From positions 1-64,000 of the forward strand of contig NZ_BMRX01000007.1 in NCBI RefSeq assembly GCF_014648855.1: a stretch of DNA of 64,000 bases, read 5' to 3'. The stretch comes from Streptomyces parvulus. Lineage in GTDB: Bacteria; Actinomycetota; Actinomycetes; Streptomycetales; Streptomycetaceae. The translations under genes were made by a program, and so were the position numbers. The notes under the pieces are model-generated. The model made no database searches. It was not told the origin of the DNA and saw nothing but the letters and a program-made list of their open reading frames with translations. The first letter of the stretch is position 1; every line of letters starts with the position of its first letter. This document shows, piece by piece, positions 1 through 9,150 of the stretch.

Positions 1-320
1 ACGAGGTGCGCGCCGAGGGGGTGCCGGAGGAACTCGTCCCGCACAAGACGTTCCGCGGCAACCACCCCACCACCACGATCCTCGCCACCGAGCTGACCCC
101 GTCCGTCCTCGGGCAGCTGATCGCGCTGTACGAGCACAAGGTGTTCGTGCAGGGCGCCGTCTGGAACATCGACTCCTTCGACCAGTGGGGTGTCGAGCTG
201 GGGAAGGTGCTCGCCAAGCGCGTCGAGCCCGCCCTGACCGAGGGCGCGGACGTGCCCGGCCTCGATCCGTCCACGGCCGCGCTGGTGGCCGCCTACCGTG
301 AACTGAAGGAAGTGCACTGA
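1..320 (+). CDS. pgi: Glucose-6-phosphate isomerase, C-terminal part (5' end outside window)
   Basis: Interconverts glucose-6-phosphate and fructose-6-phosphate in the cytoplasm. Only the last ~105 codons are present; the reading frame is open to the left edge. The family C-terminal signature is clear: the [11 protein letters not shown] stretch, then the helix around [28 protein letters not shown], which includes the conserved Gln and the Lys of the active-site region. The stop lies one base before the gnd start, so the two genes are translationally coupled. From memory, Streptomyces carry a second pentose-phosphate cluster with pgi and gnd adjacent, and this matches its end. Confidence 0.95.
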   Translation, partial: EVRAEGVPEELVPHKTFRGNHPTTTILATELTPSVLGQLIALYEHKVFVQGAVWNIDSFDQWGVELGKVLAKRVEPALTEGADVPGLDPSTAALVAAYRELKEVH

Positions 321-321
321 C

Positions 322-1203
322 ATGCAGATCGGTCTTGTGGGTCTCGGCAAGATGGGCGGCAACATGCGCGAGCGTCTGCGCAACGCCGGCCACACCGTCG
401 TCGGATACGACACCAATCCCGAGCGGGCCGACGTGAACAGCCTGGTCGACATGGTCGAGCAGCTGGACCGGCCGCGCGCGGTCTGGGTGATGGTGCCCGC
501 GGGCGCCGCCACCCAGCACGTCATCGACCAGCTCTGCACCCTGCTGCGGCACGGCGACACCGTCATCGACGGCGGCAACTCCCGCTGGACGGACGACGAG
601 AAGCACGCCGAGGAGCTGGCCAAGCACGGCATCAACTTCGTCGACGCCGGCGTCTCGGGCGGGGTGTGGGGCCTGAAGAACGGCTACGCCCTGATGGTCG
701 GCGGCGAGAAGGAGCACGTCGACGACCTCAAGCCGGTCTTCGACGCGCTCAAGCCGGACGGCCCCTACGGGTTCGTGCACGCCGGCAAGGTCGGTGCCGG
801 GCACTTCTCCAAGATGGTCCACAACGGCATCGAGTACGCCATGATGCAGGCCTACGCCGAGGGCTGGGAGCTGCTGGAGAAGGTCGACTCGGTGGACAAC
901 GTCCGCGAGGTCTTCCGCTCCTGGCAGGACGGCACGGTGATCCGCTCCTGGCTCCTCGACCTGGCCGTCAACGCCCTCGACGAGGACCACCACCTGGAGA
1001 AGCTGCGCGGGTACGCGGACGACTCCGGCGAGGGCCGCTGGACCGTCGAGGCGGCCATCGACAACGCGGTGCCGCTGCCGGCGATCACGGCCTCCCTCTT
1101 CGCCCGGTTCGCGTCCCGCCAGGAGGACTCGCCGCAGATGAAGATGATCGCCGCGCTGCGCAACCAGTTCGGCGGCCACGCCGTGGAGGCGTCGAAGAAG
1201 TAG
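322..1203 (+). CDS. gnd: 6-phosphogluconate dehydrogenase, decarboxylating (short type)
   Basis: Oxidative decarboxylation of 6-phosphogluconate to ribulose-5-phosphate in the pentose phosphate pathway. The N-terminus is a Rossmann fold with GLVGLGKMG; the substrate-binding motif GVSGGVWGLKNGYALMVGG and the catalytic-lysine region GAGHFSKMVHNGIEY follow. At 293 aa it is the short form (YqeC/GndA-like, often NAD-preferring) rather than the ~470 aa enteric enzyme. The ATG sits 1 nt after the pgi stop, indicating an operon. A long overlapping frame beginning at 666 is a high-GC shadow. Confidence 0.95.
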   Translation: MQIGLVGLGKMGGNMRERLRNAGHTVVGYDTNPERADVNSLVDMVEQLDRPRAVWVMVPAGAATQHVIDQLCTLLRHGDTVIDGGNSRWTDDEKHAEELAKHGINFVDAGVSGGVWGLKNGYALMVGGEKEHVDDLKPVFDALKPDGPYGFVHAGKVGAGHFSKMVHNGIEYAMMQAYAEGWELLEKVDSVDNVREVFRSWQDGTVIRSWLLDLAVNALDEDHHLEKLRGYADDSGEGRWTVEAAIDNAVPLPAITASLFARFASRQEDSPQMKMIAALRNQFGGHAVEASKK

Positions 1204-1259
1204 CGCCACCTCGGCAACACGTTGACGCGACCGGCCGGTTCGGGTCAGAGTCCCCAGCG

Positions 1260-2720
1260 ATGGAGATCAACGACCTGACACCGGCCGAGGCGCGCGTCTG
1301 GCGGGCGTTCGCCACCGGCACGGCGGTGGACTTCCGCGCCGCGGACGACGACGACCCCGCCGACGGTGCCTCCTGGGGGCCCGAACGGACCGTGCGGGCG
1401 GCGGTGTTGCGGGCCCTGCTCCTCGACGGCCCCCGCGAGGACGGCGAGGTGCCCGCGCTGAGCCTGGCCGGCGCCCGCGTCACCGGGCGTCTGGAGTTGC
1501 AGTACGCCGAGGTCGACCACCCCGTGCGGTTGCGGCACTGCCACTTCGACGAGGCACCGCGGCTCTACGCGGCGCGGCTGCGCGAGCTGAACCTGAGCGA
1601 GTCCGTGCTGCCCGGACTGATCGGGCACGCCGCGCGGGTGGACGGCGTACTGCGGCTGACCCGCGCCCGGTTCGGGGGGATGGTGCGGCTCGGCGGGGCG
1701 GAGATCAGCGGCAGCGTGTACCTGGAGAGCACCCGGATCCACGCCCCGGACGCCGAGGGCCCGGTGCTCCAGCTGAACCAGGCGGTGCTCGCGGCCGACC
1801 TGTGGGCGCCGGGCCTGCACGCGCGGGGCGAGGTACGGCTCAACGGCGCCCGGGTGACCGGGACGGTCAACCTCACCGACGCGGTCCTCGACCGGCCGGG
1901 CGGCACCGCACTCCAGGCCGAGACGCTCTCCGCCGAGGCCGACGTGCTGATGCGCCACGCCGACGTCCGGGGCCGGCTGGAGCTGCGCGGCGCGCGGATA
2001 CCGGGCCGGCTCGACCTGTCGCACGCCCGGCTGGCCAACCCCGGCGGTACGGCGCTGCGCGCCAGCAGCTGCGTGATCGGTGAACTCTGGCTGCGCGAGG
2101 GGCCGGTGGTGCGGGGCACGCTCAATCTGCGCCGTGCCCAGGTGGAGGTGCTCTTCGTCCATCCGGACGTGGTCCCGGACTGGGTGCAGCTCAACGACCT
2201 CACCTACACCTCGCTCATCCCGCACGAACCCGCCGAACGGCGGCTGCCGATGCTGGAGATGGGCGACAGCTACCTCCCCTTCACCTACGAGCAGCTGACC
2301 GCCGCCTACCGGCGGATCGGCGACGACGACGCGGCCCGGCTGGTGCAGCTCGCCAAGCAGCGGCGGCGCCGGCGTACCCTGCCCTGGTACGGCCGCCTGT
2401 GGGGCCACCTCCAGGACGTCACGGTCGGCTACGGCTTCCGGCCGCTGCGGGCGGGCGGCTGGCTCCTGTCGCTGCTGGCGGTCGGCTCGGTCGCGTACGG
2501 GCTGCACCATCCGGCGCCGCTCAAGCCGCAGGAGGCACCCGACTTCAACCCGGTGTTCTACACCCTCGACCTGCTGCTGCCGGTGATCTCCTTCGGCCAG
2601 GAGAACGCCTTCTCCCCCGGCGGCTGGTACCAGACCCTGTCCTACGTCCTCATCATCACGGGCTGGATCCTGGCCACGACGGTGATCACCGGCCTGACCC
2701 GCACCGTCAGCCGCCAGTGA
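1260..2720 (+). CDS. Pentapeptide-like repeat protein with C-terminal membrane segments
   Basis: A 486-aa protein of unknown function. Residues ~60-330 are a run of LxLxxARVxGxLxL-type repeats (for example GARVTGRLELQYAEV, GARIPGRLDLSHARL), resembling a pentapeptide/quadrilateral beta-helix. The C-terminus has two hydrophobic segments, one after GYGFRPLRAGGW and one ending ITGWILATTVITGLTRTV, so it is probably anchored in the membrane. Homologues in Streptomyces are often labelled membrane-associated oxidoreductase, but I see no cofactor motif to support that. The ATG at 1260 was chosen because it begins the repeat protein; the open frame upstream is a shadow of gnd. Its stop overlaps the stop of the convergent downstream gene by 14 bp. 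Confidence 0.75.
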   Translation: MEINDLTPAEARVWRAFATGTAVDFRAADDDDPADGASWGPERTVRAAVLRALLLDGPREDGEVPALSLAGARVTGRLELQYAEVDHPVRLRHCHFDEAPRLYAARLRELNLSESVLPGLIGHAARVDGVLRLTRARFGGMVRLGGAEISGSVYLESTRIHAPDAEGPVLQLNQAVLAADLWAPGLHARGEVRLNGARVTGTVNLTDAVLDRPGGTALQAETLSAEADVLMRHADVRGRLELRGARIPGRLDLSHARLANPGGTALRASSCVIGELWLREGPVVRGTLNLRRAQVEVLFVHPDVVPDWVQLNDLTYTSLIPHEPAERRLPMLEMGDSYLPFTYEQLTAAYRRIGDDDAARLVQLAKQRRRRRTLPWYGRLWGHLQDVTVGYGFRPLRAGGWLLSLLAVGSVAYGLHHPAPLKPQEAPDFNPVFYTLDLLLPVISFGQENAFSPGGWYQTLSYVLIITGWILATTVITGLTRTVSRQ

Positions 2721-4542
2721 GGCCCCGCGCCGCGTGCTGGGCGGCCAGCCGCACGGGTGCGTTGGCCGCGCCGTAGCCGCGGTGGCCGCCGTCGCGCTGG
2801 ACGAGTTCGAAGAAGACCCGGCCGACGGTGCGGGTGTAGCAGTGCCGGAACTCGCCGTGCGCGTCGCGGTCGTAGAGGATGCCCAGTTCGCGGTACGCCT
2901 CCAGCTCCCCGTCGGCGAACTCGAAGCGGGCGGCCAGGTCGTCGTGGTAGTTGGCGGGGATCGGCAGCAGCGTCCCGCCCGCGGCGCGCAGGGCACGGGC
3001 GGCGGCGACCACGTCGTCGACGGCGAGGGCGATGTGCTGGGCGTGCGCGGTGTCGTCGACGGGTGCCGCGCCGACGGTCAGGACGATCCGCACGGCGCCG
3101 TCGTCGGTGCTGACGGCGCGGCTGCGCAGCAGTCCGTAGGGGTCGGCGACGTCCACGCTCTCCTGCGGGCGCAGCCCGAGGACGGCACGGTGGAAGAGCG
3201 CGGCCTCGTCGAACTGGTGCCAGGGCTGGGTGAGGGAGAGGTGGTCGACGCGCCGGACCGCTCCGGCCCCAGGCTCCGTTCCCGCTCGGGGCTCCGTGCC
3301 GGTCGGCGGCTGCGCTGCCTCGAAGTCCGCCCGCCAGTCGGGCAGTCCCGGGCGTCCGGTGGCGCAGAGGAACAGCTCCGTGCCGTCGGGCGCGGCGACC
3401 GCCTCCAGCGGGGCGTCGCCCGGCGCCCGGCGGCGCGGCAGTACGGGGGCGAGCAGGGCCTCGGCGCGCCGGGCCGCGCCGGACGGGTCCGGCGACTCCA
3501 GGCCCACGGCGGCCAGCCGGGTGCCCTCGCGGCGTCCGGCGGGACCGGTGTTGACCAGGATCCGCGCCTCGCCGCACTCCCAGAGGTCGACCGGTTTGCC
3601 GCGGTGGCGCGCGGTGCGGGTGAAGCCCAGCGCGCCGAGTACCGCGGCGACGGGGGCCGCGTCGGGCGTGACCAGTTCGGTGAAGGCGACTCCGGTGGGC
3701 GGGGCGGGCGCGGGCGGTGCCGCGAGGCCGACGCTCTCCTGGAGCGTGAGCAGGGAGCGCCGGGCGTCGACGGCGGTGGGGCCGGCCTCGGACTGCCGGA
3801 AGACGTCGTTGAAGACCTCGAGCGACAGCGGGCCGGTGTAGCCGGCGCGCAGCACGCGCCGCAGCAGTCCGGCCAGGTCGAAGCCGCCCTGGCCGGGGAA
3901 GCAGCGGTAGTGGCGGCTCCACTGGAGCACGTCCATCGCGAGCAGCGGGGCGTCGGCGAGCTGGAGGAAGAAGATCTTGTCGCCGGGAATGTCCTCGATC
4001 CCTTCGAGGTCCTCGGGCCCTCGCGCGCGCGAGAGGATGTGGAAGCTGTCCAGGCAGGTGCCGAGGGCGGGGTGGTCCGCGTTCCGGACGACGCGCCAGG
4101 CGTGGTCCCAGGTGCTGACGTGGCGTCCCCAGGCGAGCGCCTCGTAGGCGAGGCGGACGCCGTGCTCGCGGGCCGCCCCGGCGAGGCGGGCGAGCTGTCC
4201 GGCGACGAGGTCGTCGTCGTCCACGGCCAGTGGGGAGACGCTGGAGCAGACCAGGACGGTGTCCGCGCCGAGCCTGCGGGTCAGCTCGAACTTGTGCCGG
4301 GCGCGGCGCACCGCGCGGGCGAACTCCTCCGCCGGGAGCCCCTCGACGTCGCGCATCGGCTGGTAGAGGTCGATGGTGAGGCCGAGGTCGGCGCAGCGGG
4401 CGCGGATCTCCTCGGGGGTGAGCGGGCTGGCCAGCAGGTCGTTCTCGAAGATCTCCACGCCGTCGAAGCCGGCCCGGGAGGCGGCGGTGAGCTTCTCGGT
4501 GAGGGATCCGCTGAGGGAGACGGTGGCGATGGAGGTCCGCAC
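2707..4542 (-). CDS. 3-dehydroshikimate dehydratase, two-domain (TIM barrel + HPPD-like), QuiC type
   Basis: Predicted to convert 3-dehydroshikimate to protocatechuate. Residues 1-~270 are a sugar-phosphate isomerase/epimerase TIM barrel (GFDGVEIFENDL near the start, then AYEALAWGRHVSTWDHAW, LDSFHILSR and LSLEVFNDVFR, which carry the Glu/His/Asp metal ligands). The remainder is a 4-hydroxyphenylpyruvate-dioxygenase-like vicinal-oxygen-chelate half (VDHLSLTQPW, HIALAVDDV, GRVFFELVQRDGG). This fusion is typical of QuiC. The 611-aa length starts at a GTG preceded by AGGAAGAGG. It follows the shikimate/quinate dehydrogenase by 14 bp, so the two form an operon. No ring-cleavage genes are adjacent. 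Confidence 0.85.
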   Translation of the reverse strand: MRTSIATVSLSGSLTEKLTAASRAGFDGVEIFENDLLASPLTPEEIRARCADLGLTIDLYQPMRDVEGLPAEEFARAVRRARHKFELTRRLGADTVLVCSSVSPLAVDDDDLVAGQLARLAGAAREHGVRLAYEALAWGRHVSTWDHAWRVVRNADHPALGTCLDSFHILSRARGPEDLEGIEDIPGDKIFFLQLADAPLLAMDVLQWSRHYRCFPGQGGFDLAGLLRRVLRAGYTGPLSLEVFNDVFRQSEAGPTAVDARRSLLTLQESVGLAAPPAPAPPTGVAFTELVTPDAAPVAAVLGALGFTRTARHRGKPVDLWECGEARILVNTGPAGRREGTRLAAVGLESPDPSGAARRAEALLAPVLPRRRAPGDAPLEAVAAPDGTELFLCATGRPGLPDWRADFEAAQPPTGTEPRAGTEPGAGAVRRVDHLSLTQPWHQFDEAALFHRAVLGLRPQESVDVADPYGLLRSRAVSTDDGAVRIVLTVGAAPVDDTAHAQHIALAVDDVVAAARALRAAGGTLLPIPANYHDDLAARFEFADGELEAYRELGILYDRDAHGEFRHCYTRTVGRVFFELVQRDGGHRGYGAANAPVRLAAQHAARGLTGG

Positions 4543-4556
4543 GTCGGTACCTCTTC

Positions 4557-5435
4557 CTACTCGGGGGCGGTCACGGCGCCGGCCAGGCCCGTGATGTCGG
4601 CGAGCATCCGCACGGCGTCGGGTTCCCGCCCGGTGAACAGCCGGAACGCGTCCGCGGCCTGGAAGGCGGCCATCCCGCCGCCGTCGAGGGTGGCGCAGCC
4701 CAGGGCGCGGGCGGTGCGCAGCAGCTCGGTCTCCAGCGGGCGGTAGACGACCTCGGCGACCCACAGCCCGGGGTGCAGCAGCCCGGCGGGCAGGGGCAGG
4801 CCGGGGTGGGCGGCCATGCCGGTGGGGGTGGCGTGCACGATGCCGTCGGCGCCGGACAGCGGGCCGGGCAGCGCGTCCGCCGGGACGTGGTCGGCGCGTC
4901 CGGGCCCGAAGTGCGCGTTCAGCCGCCCGGCGAGGGCTGCGGCCCGCTCGGCCAGCGCGTCGACGACGGTGACGCGCCCGGCGCCCAGAGTGAGGACGGC
5001 GTGGGCGGCGGCCGCTCCCGCCCCGCCGGCGCCGAGCTGCACGATCCGGTCCAGCGGCGCGTCGGGCAGGCCCCGGGCGAAGGAGGCGGCGAACCCGGTG
5101 ACGTCGGTGTTGTGGCCTCGCGCGCGGCCGGAGTCGTCGAAGACCACGGTGTTGACGGCGCCCAGCGCCTCGGCCTGCGGGGCGAGTTCGTCCAGGTGGG
5201 CGAGGACGAGCTGCTTGCAGGGGTGGGTGATGTTCAGCCCGTCGAAGCCCAGGTCGCGGGCGGCGCGCACCAGGTCGCCGACCGCTTCGGGCGGGACGCC
5301 GAGCCGGTCGATGTCGATCAGCCGGTACACGCAGCGCAGACCCTGCCGGCCGGCCTCCCTCTCGTGCAGGGCCGGACTGAGCGACGGGCCGATGCCGGAA
5401 CCGATCAGTCCGACGAGAAACGCGTCCTTGGCCAC
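4557..5435 (-). CDS. Shikimate/quinate 5-dehydrogenase
   Basis: NAD(P)-dependent oxidation of shikimate or quinate to the 3-dehydro acid. Family motifs: SLSP near residue 19 for substrate binding, NITHPCKQ with the catalytic Lys, NTDVTGF with the conserved Asp, a glycine-rich nucleotide loop QLGAGGAGAA, and DGGGMAAFQAADAF near the C-terminus. The HPCK form of the lysine motif and the partnership with a dehydroshikimate dehydratase point to a catabolic enzyme (QuiB/QsuD type) rather than biosynthetic AroE. It is first in a two-gene operon and divergent from a TetR regulator. Confidence 0.88.
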   Translation of the reverse strand: MAKDAFLVGLIGSGIGPSLSPALHEREAGRQGLRCVYRLIDIDRLGVPPEAVGDLVRAARDLGFDGLNITHPCKQLVLAHLDELAPQAEALGAVNTVVFDDSGRARGHNTDVTGFAASFARGLPDAPLDRIVQLGAGGAGAAAAHAVLTLGAGRVTVVDALAERAAALAGRLNAHFGPGRADHVPADALPGPLSGADGIVHATPTGMAAHPGLPLPAGLLHPGLWVAEVVYRPLETELLRTARALGCATLDGGGMAAFQAADAFRLFTGREPDAVRMLADITGLAGAVTAPE

Positions 5436-5479
5436 CGGTGACGACCTCCTGAGCGGCTCGGGCCGGGGACCGAGCGGGC

Positions 5480-5499
5480 AATGTACGAACCAGTACGTT
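5480..5499. promoter_or_regulatory. Probable TetR operator (20-bp imperfect palindrome)
   Basis: The 20 bases read AA-T-GTAC, six central bases, GTAC-G-TT, a near-perfect palindrome. They lie in the 163-bp gap between the divergent dehydrogenase and TetR genes, 45 bp upstream of the dehydrogenase start. The position and symmetry suit autoregulation and control of the quinate/shikimate operon. Binding is inferred. Confidence 0.6.
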
Positions 5500-5598
5500 A
5501 GTCATAGCAGGAGGGTGCGGCGGGAGGGAAGGCGGAGGCTTCTAGAATCACCGGCACGCCCCGCGCCCGCAGTTCCGCCCCGCAGCCGAAGGAACCCG

Positions 5599-6264
5599 AT
5601 GACCAGCGTCGACGAACCGGCACGATCCGGCACGCGCACCCGCGACGCCGCCCGCACCCGGGCCGAGATCCTCGACGTGGCGACGCGCGAGTTCGCCCGG
5701 GCCGGCTACGACGGGGCCCGGGTCGACGAGATCGCCGCCCGCACCCGGACCACGAAGCGGATGATCTACTACTACTTCGGCGGCAAGGAGCAGCTGTTCA
5801 CGGCCGTACTGGAGCGGGCGTACGGCGTGATCCGGGAGGCCGAGCAGGCGCTCGACGTCGAGCACCTGGACCCGGTGGCGGCCATCCGGCGGCTGGCGGA
5901 GGTGACCTTCGACCACCATGAGCGGCATCCCGACTTCATCCGCCTGGTCAGCATCGAGAACATCCACGACGCCCAACACATCGCGTCCTCCGAGTCGCTG
6001 GCCAGCATCGGCTCCCCGGCGCTCGACGTGATCCGCCGGATCCTGGCGGAGGGGCGGCGCTCCGGGCTCTTCACCGCCGACGTGGACGCCGTGGACCTGC
6101 ACGCGATGATCAGCTCCTTCTGCTTCTTCCGGGTCGCCAACCGGCATACGTTCGGCGCCCTGTTCGGGCGCGACCTGGTGGCGCCGGACCAGCGGGCGCA
6201 CTACCGGGCGATGCTGGGCGACATGGTGATCGCCTATCTGACGGCGGAGCGCGCGGCGGACTGA
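5599..6264 (+). CDS. TetR-family regulator of quinate/shikimate genes
   Basis: A 221-aa regulator. The N-terminal HTH (residues ~15-65) reads TRAEILDVATREFARAGYDG, RVDEIAARTRTTKRMIYYYFGGKEQLF, the standard TetR signature. The C-terminal helical part contains VSIENIHDAQHI and EGRRSGLF. It is divergent from the dehydrogenase/dehydratase operon and precedes the ShiA-like transporter, so its ligand is plausibly a shikimate-pathway acid or protocatechuate. The ATG is preceded by GAAGGAA. A longer upstream open frame lacks coding character. Confidence 0.85.
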   Translation: MTSVDEPARSGTRTRDAARTRAEILDVATREFARAGYDGARVDEIAARTRTTKRMIYYYFGGKEQLFTAVLERAYGVIREAEQALDVEHLDPVAAIRRLAEVTFDHHERHPDFIRLVSIENIHDAQHIASSESLASIGSPALDVIRRILAEGRRSGLFTADVDAVDLHAMISSFCFFRVANRHTFGALFGRDLVAPDQRAHYRAMLGDMVIAYLTAERAAD

Positions 6265-6338
6265 AGCCGCCGGGACCGGGGACGGCCGGACCTCTTGACA
6301 CCGGGGACACCTGCGCGCAACATCCCTTCCCAACCGCG

Positions 6339-6363
6339 ACTAACTACCCAGTGGGTTAATTAG
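6339..6363. promoter_or_regulatory. Candidate operator/promoter element upstream of the transporter
   Basis: An AT-rich island in otherwise GC-rich DNA, with a palindromic core ACCC-AGT-GGGT flanked by TAACT and TAATTAG. It is ~80 bp upstream of the ShiA-like gene. It differs from the GTAC palindrome upstream of the dehydrogenase, so either the regulator tolerates degenerate sites or a second regulator acts here. Confidence 0.4.
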
Positions 6364-6444
6364 CGCCGCGTCCCGTGAGCCGTCCTCCCCTCTGCCCCCT
6401 CCGCCCACTCCGCACCGCCGCGGAGTCCCCCGAAGGAGCAAGCC

Positions 6445-7803
6445 GTGTCCGTCCCCGCCCCCGCCTCCCCAGGCGCCGCCCCGCCCGGCCAGCCCAGGAA
6501 GGCCGCGACCGCCGCCTGGATCGGCAGTGCGCTGGAGTACTACGACTTCTTCATCTACGGCAGCGCCGCCGCGCTGATCTTCCCCGACGTCTTCTTCGAC
6601 GAGTCCGACCCGGCCACGGCGACCCTGCTGTCGCTGGCCACGTTCGGTGTGGCGTACGCGGCCCGTCCGGTCGGGGCGTTCTTCCTGGGCCATGTCGGCG
6701 ACCGCATGGGCCGCAAGAAGATCATGGTGTTCACGCTGATCCTGATGGGCGTCTCGACGTTCCTCATCGGCTGTCTGCCCACGCGCGACCAGGTCGGCAC
6801 CCTCGCCCCCGTCCTGCTGGTGCTGTGCCGGATCCTGCAGGGCATATCCGCGGCCGGTGAGCAGGCCAGCGCCAACTCGATGACGCTGGAGCACGCGCCG
6901 GGGCACCGACGCGGTTTCTTCACCAGCTTCACCCTCAGCGGCACCCAGGGCGGGCAGCTCCTCGCCACCCTGGTCTTCCTGCCGGTCGCCGCGCTGCCCG
7001 AGGAGCATCTGCTGTCCTGGGGCTGGCGGGTGCCGTTCTGGCTGAGCGTGGTGGTGGCGGTGGTCGGCTACGTGATTCGCCGCAGGCTCGACGAGACGCC
7101 GGCCTTCGAGCGGGCGGCGGCCACCGGGGGCGTCGTGAAGATGCCGCTCGCGGTGCTGGCCCGGGATCACTGGGCGGACGTGCTGCGGGTGGTCGCGGGC
7201 GCGCTCGTCGCCTCGGTCAGCACCATCTTCACGGTGTGGGCGCTGGCCTACGCCACGAGCGACTCGGTCGGCATGTCCCGCACGGCGATGCTGTGGGTGG
7301 GCGCCCTCGCCAACGTCGTCGCGCTCGGCGCGATCCCGCTGTGGGCGTCGCTGTCCGACCGGATCGGGCGGCGCCCGGTGTTCCTGATCGGCGCGGCCGG
7401 CAGCGCGGTGGCGATGTTCCTGTACCTGTGGGCCGTCTCGACCGGCTCCTATCCGCTGACGTTCCTGCTGGGCATCGTCGCCTTCGGCGTCGTCTACAGC
7501 GCCGCGAACGGCGTCTGGCCGGCCTTCTACGGCGAGATGTTCTCCACCCGGGTCCGGCTGTCGGGCGTCGCGATCGGTACGCAGATCGGCTTCGCGGTGG
7601 CCGGGTTCGCCGTGACCTTCGCCGCGCGGATCGCCGGTCCGGACGGCGACGACTGGTTCGCGGTGGCGCTGTTCACGGCCGCGCTGTGCGTCCCGCCGGT
7701 GATCGCGGCGCTCACCGCCCGGGAGACCCACAAGGTGCCGACAGACGAACTCGGCATCCGGGCCGGGGGCCGGGCCGCCGAACCGGAGACGGCCACCGCC
7801 TGA
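6445..7803 (+). CDS. ShiA-like MFS transporter (metabolite:H+ symporter family)
   Basis: A 452-aa, 12-helix permease. It opens with AAWIGSALEYYDFFIYG, the signature start of the metabolite:H+ symporter branch that includes ShiA and KgtP. The loop 2-3 motif GHVGDRMGRKK and its second copy SDRIGRRP are present, with LCRILQGISAAGEQ in helix 4. Close to the shikimate/quinate genes, uptake of shikimate, dehydroshikimate or quinate is likely. The GTG start follows GAAGGAG at proper spacing. Confidence 0.85.
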   Translation: MSVPAPASPGAAPPGQPRKAATAAWIGSALEYYDFFIYGSAAALIFPDVFFDESDPATATLLSLATFGVAYAARPVGAFFLGHVGDRMGRKKIMVFTLILMGVSTFLIGCLPTRDQVGTLAPVLLVLCRILQGISAAGEQASANSMTLEHAPGHRRGFFTSFTLSGTQGGQLLATLVFLPVAALPEEHLLSWGWRVPFWLSVVVAVVGYVIRRRLDETPAFERAAATGGVVKMPLAVLARDHWADVLRVVAGALVASVSTIFTVWALAYATSDSVGMSRTAMLWVGALANVVALGAIPLWASLSDRIGRRPVFLIGAAGSAVAMFLYLWAVSTGSYPLTFLLGIVAFGVVYSAANGVWPAFYGEMFSTRVRLSGVAIGTQIGFAVAGFAVTFAARIAGPDGDDWFAVALFTAALCVPPVIAALTARETHKVPTDELGIRAGGRAAEPETATA

Positions 7804-7900
7804 CGTCCGGTCCCGGGTCCGGCCGCGCCGGATCACGAGTTCCGAAGGGGGGTACGCGGGGTATGCCGGACGGGTCTTCGACGAACGACCGAGGAGAACG

Positions 7901-9136
7901 ATGGCGATGCCACCCCTGCGGCAGGAGACCGACGCGGGTGCGGCCGGGCTGGACGCCGAGGCGCTGGACCGGCTCGACCTGCACTTCGCCCGGCAGGTCG
8001 ACGAGGGGCGGCTGCCCGGCTTCCTGGTCGCCGTCGCCCGCGGTGGGCGCGTCGGGCACCTGACCGTGCACGGCCGGCGGGACCTCGCGGCCGGCCTGCC
8101 GGTGAGCGCCGACACGGTGTGGCGGATCTACTCCATGACCAAGCCGGTCACGTCCGTCGCCGTGCTGATGCTGGTGGAGGAGGGGCTGCTCTCCCTGGAC
8201 GACCCGGTGGCCCGGTACCTGCCGGCCTTCGCGGCGCCGCGGGTGTACGTCCGGGGCTCCGGGGCCGGCACCGTCACCCGGCCCGCCGCGGGCCCCGTCC
8301 TCGTCCGGCACCTGATGACCCACACGGCGGGGCTGACCTTCGGCTTCTACCACTCCCACCCGGTGGACGGGCTGTACCGGGCGGCCGGCCTGGACTCCTC
8401 GGTGCGGCCGGGCGACGACCTGGCCGGGACCGTCGACCTGTACGCGAGCCTGCCGCTCCAGTTCGAGCCGGGCACCGAGTGGAACTACTCGGTCGCCAGC
8501 AACGTCCTGGGCCGGCTCGTCGAGGTGGTGTCCGGACAGCCCCTCGACACGTTCCTCGCCACCCGCGTCTTCGGCCCGCTCGGCATGCCGGACACCGGAT
8601 TCCAGGTCACCGACGAGCAGGCGGAGCGTCTGGCCGAGCTGTACGGCGAGACGGACGACGGCGGCCTCGAACCGGTGCCCGGACTGCCGCTGCGGGGCCG
8701 GCCGCGGCTGCTGTCGGGCAGCGGCGGCCTGGTCTCCACCGCGTACGACGTGCACCGCTTCGCGGAACTGCTGCGGCGGCGCGGGGAACTGGACGGCGTA
8801 CGGCTGCTCCGGCCCTCGACGGTGGACCTCATGACCCGCAACCACCTGCCCGGCGGCGCCGACCTGCGCGCCGTCGGCAGCCGCCCCGCGCACGACCGGC
8901 CCGGCAACGACGGCGTCGGTTTCGGGCTCGGCGTCTCGGTGGTGACCGACCCGGACCGCACGCAGTCGCCCTCCGGGCTCGGCACGTACGGCTGGAGCGG
9001 GGTGGCCACCACCACCTTCTGGGTCGACCCGGGCCGCGACCTGACGGTGCAGTTCATGACGCAGGTGCGGCCACGGTCGTCGCACACCGTCTATCCCGAC
9101 CTGAAGCGGCTGGTGCACGAGGCCCTCGCGGACTGA
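7901..9136 (+). CDS. Serine hydrolase of the class C beta-lactamase/esterase family
   Basis: A 411-aa enzyme with the beta-lactamase fold. The nucleophile motif is S78-M-T-K81, the Tyr motif is Y196-S-V, and the late Gly-rich motif is GTYGWSG. No signal peptide, so it is probably cytoplasmic, like EstB-type esterases. It follows the transporter on the same strand with a 97-bp gap. It may cleave an ester of quinate or shikimate (chlorogenate-like compounds), but that is inference from position. The ATG is preceded by GAGGAGAA. Confidence 0.8.
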   Translation: MAMPPLRQETDAGAAGLDAEALDRLDLHFARQVDEGRLPGFLVAVARGGRVGHLTVHGRRDLAAGLPVSADTVWRIYSMTKPVTSVAVLMLVEEGLLSLDDPVARYLPAFAAPRVYVRGSGAGTVTRPAAGPVLVRHLMTHTAGLTFGFYHSHPVDGLYRAAGLDSSVRPGDDLAGTVDLYASLPLQFEPGTEWNYSVASNVLGRLVEVVSGQPLDTFLATRVFGPLGMPDTGFQVTDEQAERLAELYGETDDGGLEPVPGLPLRGRPRLLSGSGGLVSTAYDVHRFAELLRRRGELDGVRLLRPSTVDLMTRNHLPGGADLRAVGSRPAHDRPGNDGVGFGLGVSVVTDPDRTQSPSGLGTYGWSGVATTTFWVDPGRDLTVQFMTQVRPRSSHTVYPDLKRLVHEALAD

Positions 9137-9150
9137 CCCGGCCACCGGGG

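Noticed and set aside
666-1259. Upstream extension of the pentapeptide-like protein frame through gnd (684-aa reading)
   Set aside because: It lies inside the well-supported gnd gene in another frame and is Arg-rich nonsense; the real protein begins at 1260.
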